From Streptomyces afghaniensis 772 (GTDB lineage Bacteria > Actinomycetota > Actinomycetes > Streptomycetales > Streptomycetaceae): 33,990 bases of DNA. The stretch lies in NCBI GenBank assembly GCA_000415505.1, contig KE354169.1, forward strand, positions 1-33,990, read 5' to 3'. The position numbers and the translations under genes are program-made. Below are positions 7,014 to 14,518 of this stretch, in pieces (the stretch's first letter is position 1; each line of letters begins with the position of its first letter). The notes under the pieces are model-generated. The model did no database searches. It was not told the DNA's origin and was given only the letters and a program-made list of their open reading frames with translations.

Positions 7014-8225
7014 ATGCAGGTGATCCAGTCGACCAAGCTCGCCAACGTCTGTTACGAGATCCGGGGTCCGGTGCTCGAGGAGGCGATGCGGCTGGAAGCG
7101 GCCGGTCACCGCATCCTCAAGCTGAACACCGGCAACCCGGCGGCGTTCGGCTTCGAGTGCCCGCCCGAGATCCTGGAGGACATCCTCCGGAACGTGTCCT
7201 CGGCGCACGGGTACGGAGACGCCAAGGGGCTGCTGGCCGCCCGCCGCGCGGTCGTGATGCACAACCAGACACTCGGCATCGAGACGGACGTCGAGCACGT
7301 CTTCATCGGCAACGGCGTCTCCGAGCTGATCGTGATGGCCATGCAGGGCCTGCTGGACGACGGGGACGAGGTGCTCGTGCCCGCCCCGGACTATCCGCTG
7401 TGGACCGCCGCCGTCTCCCTGTCCGGCGGCACCGCCGTGCACTACCGGTGCGACGAGCAGTCCGACTGGATGCCCGACCTGGCCGACGTCGAGCGCAAGG
7501 TCACCGACCGCACCAAGGCGCTCGTGATCATCAACCCCAACAACCCGACCGGGGCCGTCTACGACGAGGCGATGATCAAGGGGCTCACCGACATCGCCCG
7601 CCGTCACAACCTGCTGATCTGCTCGGACGAGATCTACGACAAGATCCTCTACGACGGTGCCACGCACACCCCGACCGCCGCCGTCGCCCCCGACCTGCTG
7701 ACCCTCACCTTCAACGGCATGTCGAAGGCGTACCGCGTGGCCGGCTACCGGGTCGGCTGGATGTCGATCTCCGGGCCCCGCGCGCACGCCGACTCCTACA
7801 TCGAGGGCCTGACGATCCTGGCGAACATGCGGCTGTGCGCGAACATGCCGGGCCAGCACGGTGTCGTCGCGGCGCTCAGCGGACGCCAGACGATCAACGA
7901 CCTGGTGCTGCCGGGCGGCCGGCTGCACGAGCAGCGGGACGTCGCCTACGAGCTGCTGACCCAGATCCCGGGCGTGAGCTGCGTGAAGCCGAAGGGGGCC
8001 CTGTATCTCTTCCCGCGCCTCGACCCCAAGGTCTTCAAGATCAAGGACGACCGGCGGATGGTCCTGGACCTGCTCCGGCGCGAAAAGATCATGGTCGTCC
8101 AGGGCACCGGGTTCAACTGGCCGGAGCAGGACCACTTCCGGGTGGTGACCCTGCCGACGGTCGGCGACCTGCGGGACGCGGTGGGCCGGATCGGGCACTT
8201 CCTGGACGGCTACAGCCAGGCCTGA
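7014..8225 (+). CDS. alaA: Alanine aminotransferase, AlaA type
   Basis: This 403-residue fold-type I aminotransferase follows the E. coli AlaA sequence closely along its length. Shared segments include LANVCYEIRGPVLEEA at the N-terminus, KLNTGNPAAFGF, VPAPDYPLWTAAVSLS, IINPNNPTGAVY, ICSDEIYDKILYD and VTLPTV near the end. The Schiff-base lysine is K238 in FNGMSKAYRVAGYR, where the downstream arginine contacts the phosphate. It probably interconverts pyruvate and glutamate with alanine and 2-oxoglutarate in the cytoplasm. The ATG at 7014 was chosen by alignment; in-frame codons upstream do not resemble the family. The gene appears monocistronic and divergent from the Pro-rich membrane protein gene. 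Confidence 0.92.
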   Translation: MQVIQSTKLANVCYEIRGPVLEEAMRLEAAGHRILKLNTGNPAAFGFECPPEILEDILRNVSSAHGYGDAKGLLAARRAVVMHNQTLGIETDVEHVFIGNGVSELIVMAMQGLLDDGDEVLVPAPDYPLWTAAVSLSGGTAVHYRCDEQSDWMPDLADVERKVTDRTKALVIINPNNPTGAVYDEAMIKGLTDIARRHNLLICSDEIYDKILYDGATHTPTAAVAPDLLTLTFNGMSKAYRVAGYRVGWMSISGPRAHADSYIEGLTILANMRLCANMPGQHGVVAALSGRQTINDLVLPGGRLHEQRDVAYELLTQIPGVSCVKPKGALYLFPRLDPKVFKIKDDRRMVLDLLRREKIMVVQGTGFNWPEQDHFRVVTLPTVGDLRDAVGRIGHFLDGYSQA

Positions 8226-8283
8226 CCGGTCACCTCGCTCACGGTACGTGTGCAGCCCGTCCGGGTTTGTGAGCAACTCAACT

Positions 8284-8306
8284 TTAGACGAAATCTAAGC
8301 TAGGAT
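8284..8306 (+). promoter_or_regulatory. Promoter with inverted-repeat operator
   Basis: TTAGA (8284-8288) and TCTAA (8294-8298) form an inverted repeat with 5-nt spacing directly upstream of TAGGAT (8301-8306), a good -10. The start would be near 8313, ahead of an AGGAGG (8324-8329) and the ATG at 8337. A repressor bound here would cover the promoter spacer. The AT-rich motif stands out from the surrounding DNA. The regulator is not in the neighbourhood. Confidence 0.5.
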
Positions 8307-8336
8307 GGCTTCCTGAAGCACTCAGGAGGCCCTCCC

Positions 8337-8758
8337 ATGTACGAACCGATCCGCACCAAGTCGGTCCACAGCACGGTGGACGGCCCCGCCCCGACTTTCC
8401 CCACCGTTCCCGCGAGGAAGAGCTGGACATCCAGCTCGCGGGCCATCTCGCCGCCCTGCTCGCCGTCACGGACGAGCTGCGAGCGAGGGAGAGCTCGGCC
8501 GACCTGGACACCGCGGCGGAGCGGCTCGCGGAACAGGTGGGCCGACTGCGGGGAGGGCGTACGCCGGTCCGCGCGCCGATGAGCGGCACCCGGCGCGAGC
8601 GCAGCGCGACAGCCCTGCACCGGCGGGCGCACGCTCTGGCGGGCCGCGCGCTGGTCGTCGCCGCCTCCCGCGCCGACACGGCGGCCGCCATCCTGTCCGC
8701 CGAGCGGATGGACGCGCACGCCGCGGCTCTGGAGCCGCGCGAACTCGCGTCCCGCTGA
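8337..8758 (+). CDS. Small helical protein requiring a -1 frameshift (140 aa)
   Basis: Translation starts at the ATG at 8337, with AGGAGG 7 nt upstream, and reads MYEPIRTKSVHSTVDGPAPT. The open frame then turns into non-protein-like sequence. The -1 frame carries the convincing coding sequence: PHRSREEELDIQLAGHLAAL through to AALEPRELASR and a TGA at 8758, Ala/Leu/Arg rich and predicted to be mostly helical. That frame has no start codon of its own nearby. The switch fits a slip at T-TTC-CCC (8396-8402), where Phe and Pro codons are kept in both frames, giving ...PTFPHRSREEE. A hairpin begins 8 nt later. Either programmed -1 frameshifting or a one-base deletion in the TTTCCCC run explains it. 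I do not recognise the family. Confidence 0.65.
8396..8440 (+). promoter_or_regulatory. Candidate -1 frameshift signal: slippery heptamer plus hairpin
   Basis: The heptamer T TTC CCC in the zero frame allows simultaneous re-pairing to TTT and CCC. After an 8-nt spacer, CGCGAG (8411-8416) can pair with CTCGCG (8435-8440), and inside it CTGG (8423-8426) with CCAG (8431-8434); a competing perfect GAGCTGG/CCAGCTC stem spans 8420-8437. Spacing and geometry fit -1 frameshift stimulators. Coding constraint alone could also create the stem. Confidence 0.4.
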
Positions 8759-8786
8759 GCCCCCGCGGGGGCTCCCCCCGAGCGGC

Positions 8787-8824
8787 CCCGGTCCGCGCGC
8801 TCCCGCAGCGACGCGCGGACCGGG
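8787..8824 (+). terminator. Rho-independent-type terminator
   Basis: CCCGGTCCGCGCG and CGCGCGGACCGGG form a perfect 13-bp stem with a 12-nt loop, 29 nt after the stop of the frameshifted gene. No T tract, as is usual in Streptomyces. It can act on both strands between this gene and the convergent gene ending at 8986. Confidence 0.8.
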
Positions 8825-8895
8825 TGCCACAGCACTGCCTTGGCTTGAGCCGGTTATCGCCGTTGTGGTTTTGGGCTGGGGGTTTGCGCGGGTTG

Positions 8896-8961
8896 AGTGT
8901 GGCTGGTCGCGCCCACGCGGCGGAGCCGCACATCGATACAGCCCCGCGCCCCTAAAGGGCG
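8896..8961. repeat. Streptomyces-type intergenic repeat, copy 1
   Basis: GGCTGGTCGCGC, then a GCGGC/GCCGC hairpin (8917-8929), then CCCCGCGCCCC and a CGCCC/GGGCG hairpin (8947-8961). This arrangement, seen in many Streptomyces intergenic regions, shares its GGCTGGTCGCGC and CCCCGCGCCCCT blocks with the element at 15256-15322. Non-coding; probably a terminator-like dispersed repeat. Confidence 0.6.
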
Positions 8962-8985
8962 TGCCCCCGCCCGGCGTCTCAGTGG

Positions 8986-10719
8986 CTAGCGCCTTACATA
9001 CACCTCGGCCGAGGCCGTTGCGCCCTCGTGCAGGTCGTCGCCCGGCCAGGTGACCGTGTAGGTCACCTCGCGGCGGGTGCGCGGCACGTCGTTGATCGTG
9101 AACGTGCCGTCCGCGGCGACGGTCACCGACGACAGCGTGCCCGTGCCGAGCCGGTCCTCGCGTACGACCTTGAGCACGGCCCGCTCGGGCAGCGCCTTGC
9201 CCCGGGCGGTGAACGTGCCGGTGATCTCGATGCCGCCGGACATGCTCGCCTCCTCGGGTGCGGCGAGCGCGATCGAGGTGGGCGCCTTGCCGACCGTCAC
9301 GGTGTGGGTGACGTCGGTGGCCGGACGGTGGGTCAGATCACCGAGGTACGACACCGTGTACGTGGCCTCGCCGACCAGGCCGGGCTCGTCGAGGACGGTG
9401 AAGGTGCCGTCGGCCTTGACGGTGGCGGTGCCGAGGTCGTGGGTGCCGTCGGCGTCCGTGCGGGTCGCCTTGACCTTCAGCGGCTCGGCGGGCGCGGGCC
9501 CGTCCTGCTCCAGCCTGCCGCGCACGGCCAGCGGCTCGCCCGCCACGGCCTGAGCGGGGCTGTGGGTGAGACCGCCGGTGAAGCGGGTGTCGTACTGGAC
9601 GGCGGGCGGCTTGATGACGTGCAGCCAGTACTGGCCGCCGGTCGCGTTGGTGGTGACCGCGAACAGCCGGGAGCCGTCCGCCGACCACTCCATGCCGCGC
9701 GGCACCACCCGGTCGCCGTCGAGGCTGCCCTCGAAGACGAACTCCAGCGGGGTGGTGGAGTCGCCCGGGTCGGCCGGCTGCACCAGCAGGTCGGGGACGG
9801 CACCGGTGGCGGCGGATCCGCGGGCGATGTACTTGCCGTCGCCGCTGAAGGCGACCGCGCTGGCGGTGGCACCTTCGGGCAGGGCCTGGTAGCCGGTCGC
9901 CGCGTCCGACAGGTCGCCGGTGTTCAGCAGCCGGGTGCCGGCGGTGGCGTCGGCGACGGCGACCTTGCTGCCGTCGGCGGACAGCGCCAGATCCTTGAGG
10001 TTCAGGGCGCCGTTGCCCGCGCCGTCGGCGAAGCGGCGCGCGGCGTTACGGACCAGGGCGCCGTTGCCGGTGTCGTACACGGCGAGGAAGGGGTCGGCCG
10101 CCTTCGCGTTGAGCGGCTGGCCCATGAGCATGCGGTCCCCGGCGCCGGACTCCAGCAGCAGATCGCCGTAGTCGTTCCAGCCCGTGTACGTGTACGCGCC
10201 GTTCACGACCCCCGCGAGGTGGGTCTCGGACGTGGCGCACTGGGAGACCGAGGACGCGTACGGCGCCGTGAAGTAGAGCTGGCCGCTGGACTGGGCGACC
10301 TCGCGGCCGCAGTAGTCGGTGCCGACGGAGGCGACGGTGGTGCGCTGGTAGGTGACGGTGTCGTAGGCCTCGATGCGGTCGCGCAGACCCGCGTACAGCT
10401 TGCTGCCGTCGGCGCTGACCGCGAGGCCCGAGACGTGGGCCTGGTTGGTGGTGAGGGTCGTCAGGCGCTCGCCCTCGAAGTTGTAGACGGCGATGGTGCC
10501 GGAGTTGAGGTAGTAGCCGACGTTGCTGTCCGCCACGAAGACACGCTGGTGGACGTTGTCGACGGCCAGTGCCGAGTACGACGAGATCGGCAGCTTGGCC
10601 ACGGCGTCGGAGGCCGCCGCGTGCGCCGCGGGCGCGGCGGCGACGGTGAGCCCGGTCCCGGCGAGGATCGCGGCGGACAACGTGGCCGCGAGCCGTCTGG
10701 AACGGTGTGCAGTATTCAA
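8986..10719 (-). CDS. Secreted beta-propeller protein with Ig-like C-terminal repeats
   Basis: This 577-residue protein has a signal peptide (HRSRR, hydrophobic 11-28, cleavage near AHA-A at about 35). Residues 40-365 contain repeated blade-like motifs (LAVSADGSKLYAG, LALSADGSKVAVAD, VAFSGDGKYIARG, MEWSADGSRLFAV) as in WD40/YVTN propellers. Two tandem Ig-like domains follow (about 370-470 and 475-577), each ending in an ADGTFT...V...R/Y-TYTV pattern ending in a D-L-H/T motif. It is probably exported and surface or matrix associated; there is no membrane anchor or LPXTG motif. The start is a TTG at 10719 preceded by GGGGGG; a start further upstream would run through non-protein-like sequence. 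No enzymatic motif is visible. Cell-surface binding is an inference. Confidence 0.75.
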   Translation of the reverse strand: MNTAHRSRRLAATLSAAILAGTGLTVAAAPAAHAAASDAVAKLPISSYSALAVDNVHQRVFVADSNVGYYLNSGTIAVYNFEGERLTTLTTNQAHVSGLAVSADGSKLYAGLRDRIEAYDTVTYQRTTVASVGTDYCGREVAQSSGQLYFTAPYASSVSQCATSETHLAGVVNGAYTYTGWNDYGDLLLESGAGDRMLMGQPLNAKAADPFLAVYDTGNGALVRNAARRFADGAGNGALNLKDLALSADGSKVAVADATAGTRLLNTGDLSDAATGYQALPEGATASAVAFSGDGKYIARGSAATGAVPDLLVQPADPGDSTTPLEFVFEGSLDGDRVVPRGMEWSADGSRLFAVTTNATGGQYWLHVIKPPAVQYDTRFTGGLTHSPAQAVAGEPLAVRGRLEQDGPAPAEPLKVKATRTDADGTHDLGTATVKADGTFTVLDEPGLVGEATYTVSYLGDLTHRPATDVTHTVTVGKAPTSIALAAPEEASMSGGIEITGTFTARGKALPERAVLKVVREDRLGTGTLSSVTVAADGTFTINDVPRTRREVTYTVTWPGDDLHEGATASAEVYVRR

Positions 10720-10744
10720 CTGTGCCCCCCACAGGCTGGCTTGG

Positions 10745-10766
10745 GTCTCACCGGGACCGGCGAGAC
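10745..10766. promoter_or_regulatory. Near-perfect palindrome upstream of the propeller gene
   Basis: GTCTCACCGG and CCGGCGAGAC (10745-10754, 10757-10766) are inverted copies with one mismatch and a 2-nt centre, 26 nt upstream of the TTG start. It could be an operator or a leader hairpin. No convincing -10 was found next to it. Confidence 0.4.
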
Positions 10767-10832
10767 ACCTGTAGAGAGCATGAAACAGGCGTGAAGATCC
10801 TGTGAGCAAGGGGGCGCGACGTAAGCAGTGAA

Positions 10833-10870
10833 AGGCAGGGGCCCGCACGCCGTTGTGCGAACCCCTGCCT
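10833..10870 (-). terminator. Terminator of pckG
   Basis: AGGCAGGGG and CCCCTGCCT form a 9-bp outer stem around an inner CGCAC/GTGCG stem. Read in the pckG direction it is followed by TTTC. It lies about 90 nt after the pckG stop. Confidence 0.8.
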
Positions 10871-10958
10871 CCTGTGGTGCTGTCACCGCGGCCGGCCGTG
10901 ACGATGTTGCTGGTCAGGGCACGATCGGAGCCGGCCGCGGCGTCGGTGGAGGGCCGTC

Positions 10959-12788
10959 TCAGCCCAGGCGCTGCACCAGCGCGCGGTACTCGTCCCACAG
11001 TTCCTCGGGCGTGTGCTCGCCGAAGGTGTTGAGGTGCTCGGGGACCAGGGCGGCCTCCTCGCGCCAGACCTCCTTGTCGACCCTGAGCAGGAACTCCAGA
11101 TCGGAGTCGGCCAGCTCCAGGCCGTTGGTGTCGAGGGCATCCTTGGTCGGCAGGACGCCGATCGGCGTCTCGACGCCCTCGGCCGTGCCCTCCAGGCGCT
11201 CCACGATCCACTTCAGGACGCGGGAGTTCTCACCGAAGCCGGGCCAGACGAACTTGCCGTCGTCGTCCTTGCGGAACCAGTTGACGTAGTAGATCTTCGG
11301 CAGCTTGGACTGGTCCTTGTCCTTGGCCACGTCGATCCAGTGGGCCATGTAGTCGCCCATGTTGTAGCCGCAGAACGGCAGCATCGCGAAGGGGTCGCGG
11401 CGCAGTTCGCCGACCTTGCCCTCGGCGGCGGCGGTCTTCTCGGAGGCCACGTTGGCGCCGAGGAAGACGCCGTGGTTCCAGTCGAAGGACTCCGTCACCA
11501 GCGGTACGGCGGTGGCCCGGCGCCCGCCGAAGAGGATCGCCGAGATCGGCACGCCCTTGGGGTCCTCCCACTCGGGCGCGATGATCGGGCACTGGGCGGC
11601 GGGGACGGTGAAGCGGGCGTTGGGGTGGGCGGCCGGGGTCTCGGACTCGGGCGTCCAGTCATTGCCCTTCCAGTCGGTGAGGTGGGCCGGGGCCTCCTCG
11701 GTCATGCCCTCCCACCAGACGTCACCGTCGTCCGTCAGCGCGACGTTGGTGAAGACCGCGTTGCCCCACAGCGTCTTCATCGCGTTGGCGTTGGTGTGCT
11801 CGCCGGTGCCGGGCGCGACACCGAAGAAGCCCGCCTCGGGGTTGATGGCGTAGAGCCGGCCGTCCTCGCCGAAGCGCATCCAGGCGATGTCGTCGCCGAT
11901 GGTCTCGACCGTCCAGCCGGGGATGGTCGGCTCCAGCATGGCGAGGTTGGTCTTGCCGCAGGCGCTCGGGAAGGCGGCGGCGACGTACTTGGCCTCGCCG
12001 CGCGGCGGGGTCAGCTTCAGCACGAGCATGTGCTCGGCCAGCCAGCCCTCGTCACGCGCCATCACGGAGGCGATGCGCAGGGCGTAGCACTTCTTGCCGA
12101 GCAGGGCGTTGCCGCCGTAGCCGGAGCCGTAGGACCAGATCTCGCGGTCCTCGGGGAAGTGCGAGATGTACTTGGTCGTGTTGCAGGGCCAGGGGACGTC
12201 CTCCTGGCCGGGCTCCAGCGGGGCGCCCAGGGTGTGCACGGCCTTGACGAAGAAGCCGTCGGAGCCGAGCTCGTCGAGCACCGCCTGGCCCATGCGCGTC
12301 ATCGTGCGCATGGAGACGGCGACGTAGGCCGAGTCGGTGATCTCGACGCCGAGCGCGGACAGCGGGGAGCCGAGCGGGCCCATGCAGAACGGCACGACGT
12401 ACATGGTCCGGCCGCGCATCGAGCCGCGGAACAGGCCGCCCTGGCCCTCGGAGCCCTGGAAGATCTCCCGCATCTCGGCGGGGGCCTTCCAGTGGTTGGT
12501 CGGGCCCGCGTCCGCCTCCTTCTCGGAGCAGATGAACGTCCGGTCCTCCACGCGGGCGACGTCGGTGGGGTCGGAGGCCGCGTAGTAGGAGTGGGGGCGC
12601 TTGATCGGGTCGAGTTTGCGGAAGGTGCCCTTCTGGACGAGCTCCTCGCACAGTCGCTCGTACTCGGCTTCGGATCCGTCGCACCAGACCACGTTGTCCG
12701 GCTGGGTCAGCTCGGCGATCTCGTTCACCCACGAGATCAGGCCCTTATGGGTGGTGGGGACGGTGGGAGCCGCGATGTCGCGCGCCAC
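10959..12788 (-). CDS. pckG: Phosphoenolpyruvate carboxykinase (GTP)
   Basis: This 609-residue enzyme converts oxaloacetate and GTP to phosphoenolpyruvate, GDP and CO2, the first committed step of gluconeogenesis. Diagnostic GTP-class motifs are present: FPSACGKTN (kinase-1a P-loop with the reactive cysteine, about residue 275), [10 protein letters not shown] (metal-binding kinase-2), [16 protein letters not shown], and [11 protein letters not shown]. Length matches actinobacterial and animal GTP-type enzymes rather than the ATP type. The GTG at 12788 has AGGAG 5-6 nt upstream and gives [17 protein letters not shown], as in related proteins; an ATG at 12875 in frame would add an implausible 29 residues. 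Cytoplasmic and transcribed alone, with its own terminator. Confidence 0.97.
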   Translation of the reverse strand: MARDIAAPTVPTTHKGLISWVNEIAELTQPDNVVWCDGSEAEYERLCEELVQKGTFRKLDPIKRPHSYYAASDPTDVARVEDRTFICSEKEADAGPTNHWKAPAEMREIFQGSEGQGGLFRGSMRGRTMYVVPFCMGPLGSPLSALGVEITDSAYVAVSMRTMTRMGQAVLDELGSDGFFVKAVHTLGAPLEPGQEDVPWPCNTTKYISHFPEDREIWSYGSGYGGNALLGKKCYALRIASVMARDEGWLAEHMLVLKLTPPRGEAKYVAAAFPSACGKTNLAMLEPTIPGWTVETIGDDIAWMRFGEDGRLYAINPEAGFFGVAPGTGEHTNANAMKTLWGNAVFTNVALTDDGDVWWEGMTEEAPAHLTDWKGNDWTPESETPAAHPNARFTVPAAQCPIIAPEWEDPKGVPISAILFGGRRATAVPLVTESFDWNHGVFLGANVASEKTAAAEGKVGELRRDPFAMLPFCGYNMGDYMAHWIDVAKDKDQSKLPKIYYVNWFRKDDDGKFVWPGFGENSRVLKWIVERLEGTAEGVETPIGVLPTKDALDTNGLELADSDLEFLLRVDKEVWREEAALVPEHLNTFGEHTPEELWDEYRALVQRLG

Positions 12789-13114
12789 GATTGCTCCTAA
12801 ATGAGGGATTTTTTTGATGTGGAGGCCCCGTGGGGGCTGCGACCCGGATGCTTCACGGTGAAACTTGGCGCTCATCCGGTGCCGACCGCACTCATTTGAT
12901 CATCCGACGCGTGCGCCCATCTGTCCAGAGGAGCGCACAGGTGAGCAACGTGAGGATCGCCACGGTTTCTCGCGCCCCTTTACATGCACGTTGGGTTCAC
13001 CTGACCGTTCGTTTGCGTAACCATCGTTCGGCCAGGATGAGAGGATGGCCACTCTTCATCGGCCAATCGACCCGACTGATGGGTCACTTACGGTTCCGTA
13101 GCTACCATTCGGCC
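12789..13114. other. 326-bp intergenic region between pckG and the hemolysin III gene
   Basis: This divergent control region contains a GC hairpin (GCCCCCAC/GGGGC, about 12826-12840 on the minus strand) and an A7 run in the pckG leader (plus-strand T run near 12809-12816). It also has an 11-bp palindrome TTCACGGTGAA (12852-12862), and a GTTCACCTGAC block (12995-13005) that only weakly resembles a PhoP box. A frame in phase with the hemolysin III gene runs back through it, but it contains TTA codons and poor composition, so I do not count it as coding. Confidence 0.5.
13103..13108 (+). promoter_or_regulatory. -10 hexamer TACCAT, leaderless start
   Basis: TACCAT ends 6 nt before the ATG at 13115, and there is no ribosome binding site, so a leaderless transcript is likely. 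No convincing -35 was seen. Confidence 0.4.
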
Positions 13115-13828
13115 ATGACTGCGTTCGCCCCCGACGCGCCTACGGACACGCCGGCCGACGGCCGTGGTCCGACGGCGCTCTCCCTGCCGCACCCGGTCAA
13201 GCCCAAACTGCGCGGCTGGCTGCACCTCGGCATGTTCCCGGCGGTTCTCGTCGCGGGACTGGTGCTGACCGCCCTCGCCGACTCGACCAGAGGGCGCATA
13301 GCCTGCGGGATCTTCGCACTGACGGCATGCCTGCTGTTCGGTGTGAGCGCGCTGTACCACCGGGGCGACTGGAGTCCGCGCATGGACGGCGTGCTGCGCC
13401 GCCTGGATCACGCCAACATCTTCCTGATCATCGCGGGCACCTACACTCCGCTGGCCATGCTGCTCCTGCCTGGCGCCAAGGGCGAGTGGCTGTTGTGGGG
13501 CATCTGGGCCGCGGCGGCGGCCGGCATCCTCTTCCGCGTCTTCTGGGTCGGCGCCCCGCGCTGGCTGTACACGCCGTGCTACATCGCGATGGGCTGGGCG
13601 GCCGTCTTCTACCTGCCGGACTTCATGCGGACCGGCGGCATCGCCGTCCTGGTCCTCGTCATCGTCGGCGGCGTGCTCTACAGCGCGGGCGGCGTGATCT
13701 ACGGGATCAAGCGACCCAACCCGTCACCGCGCTGGTTCGGCTTCCACGAGGTGTTCCACTCCTTCACCCTGGCGGCCTTCATCGCGCACTACGTGGGGAT
13801 CTCGCTGGTGGCCTACCAGCACGGGTAG
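13115..13828 (+). CDS. Hemolysin III / PAQR-family membrane protein
   Basis: This 237-residue protein has seven hydrophobic helices after a 34-residue polar N-terminus. It carries the hallmark residues of the hemolysin III (YqfA/PAQR-like) family: S78-ALYH82 in TM2-3, D98-H99 in RRLDHANIFLIIAGTYTP, and the C-terminal H211-x3-H215 and H225 (HEVFHSFTLAAFIAHY). In related receptors these polar residues bind a metal inside the membrane and have been linked to hydrolase activity. The name reflects historical hemolysis assays; a role in membrane lipid homeostasis is more likely. The start at 13115 was chosen from the -10 spacing. The downstream TetR gene follows after 36 nt, with its promoter overlapping this stop. 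Confidence 0.85.
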   Translation: MTAFAPDAPTDTPADGRGPTALSLPHPVKPKLRGWLHLGMFPAVLVAGLVLTALADSTRGRIACGIFALTACLLFGVSALYHRGDWSPRMDGVLRRLDHANIFLIIAGTYTPLAMLLLPGAKGEWLLWGIWAAAAAGILFRVFWVGAPRWLYTPCYIAMGWAAVFYLPDFMRTGGIAVLVLVIVGGVLYSAGGVIYGIKRPNPSPRWFGFHEVFHSFTLAAFIAHYVGISLVAYQHG

Positions 13829-13843
13829 TGACAGTGGGTAGTG

Positions 13844-13862
13844 ATTGACAGTTACTGTCGAT
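13844..13862. promoter_or_regulatory. TetR operator palindrome at a leaderless promoter
   Basis: ATTGACAGT and ACTGTCGAT flank a single central T, with one mismatch in 9-bp arms, giving a 19-bp palindrome. It contains TACTGT (13853-13858), whose end is 6 nt before the ATG at 13865. A further GACAGT occurs 17 nt upstream (13830-13835). The TetR protein encoded downstream probably binds here and represses itself. Confidence 0.6.
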
Positions 13863-13864
13863 TC

Positions 13865-14485
13865 ATGGCTGACGTCACGCCCGCCGACCGGCCCCCACTG
13901 GGACTCCGGGAGCGGAAGAAGATCAAGACCCGCCAGGCGATCCGCGCCGCGACCTACGCGCTGATCGAGGAGCAGGGTTACGACGCCACGACGGTCGAGC
14001 AGATCGCCGACCGGGCCGAGGTGTCGCCTTCGACCGTCTTCCGGTACTTCCCGACCAAGGAGGACATCGTCATCACCGACGAGTGGGACCCGGTGATACT
14101 GGCGGAGCTGCGGGCCCGGCCGGAGGACGAGTCGTGGGCCGACGTCCTGCGGCACGTGATGCGCACGGCCCTCGACCTGAGCCTCGCCGAGGAACCCGAG
14201 GTGACCCGGCTGCGGAGCCGGCTCGGGGTCGAGGTCCCCGCCGTCCGCGCCCGCATGACGGAGAGCATGGCGGCGACCGGCCGGCTGCTCCGCGAGGCCC
14301 TCGCCGAGCGCTCCGGGCTGGACCCCGACAGCCTGGAGCTCCGCGTCTTCGCCATGTCCGTGATGGGCGGGCTGCTGGAGGTCTCCCACTACTGGGCCGA
14401 GACCGGCCACCGGGACGACGTCCGGGAACTCGTCGACCGTGCCCTGGACGTCCTGGAACACGGCCTGACGACCGGAAAAGCCTGA
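13865..14485 (+). CDS. TetR-family transcriptional regulator
   Basis: This 206-residue protein has a typical TetR N-terminal helix-turn-helix: RERKKIKTRQAIRAATYALI, then EQIADRAEVSPSTVFRYFPTKEDIV (about residues 40-66). The alpha-helical C-terminal ligand domain (about 75-200) is of the MftR/AcyR-like type seen in many actinobacterial paralogues. The ATG at 13865 follows a -10-like hexamer by 6 nt without a Shine-Dalgarno; a GTG at 13841 lies within the operator and is less likely. The palindrome over the start indicates autoregulation. Its other targets may be the hemolysin III gene upstream or the Mut7-C gene 33 nt downstream. The ligand is unknown. Confidence 0.88.
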   Translation: MADVTPADRPPLGLRERKKIKTRQAIRAATYALIEEQGYDATTVEQIADRAEVSPSTVFRYFPTKEDIVITDEWDPVILAELRARPEDESWADVLRHVMRTALDLSLAEEPEVTRLRSRLGVEVPAVRARMTESMAATGRLLREALAERSGLDPDSLELRVFAMSVMGGLLEVSHYWAETGHRDDVRELVDRALDVLEHGLTTGKA

Positions 14486-14518
14486 GGCCGGCGCCCGCCG
14501 CCGTGGCATCCTGACCGG

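Noticed and set aside
12995-13017. PhoP-box-like GTTCACCTGAC followed by GTTCGTTTGCG
   Set aside because: The second unit is offset by 12 rather than 11 nt and departs from consensus; the neighbouring genes are not typical PhoP targets.
12941-13114. In-frame upstream extension of the hemolysin III gene from a GTG with a ribosome-binding-site-like AGAGGAGC
   Set aside because: The extension contains TTA codons and non-protein-like composition, while the ATG at 13115 sits 6 nt after a -10 hexamer and starts the family-like sequence.
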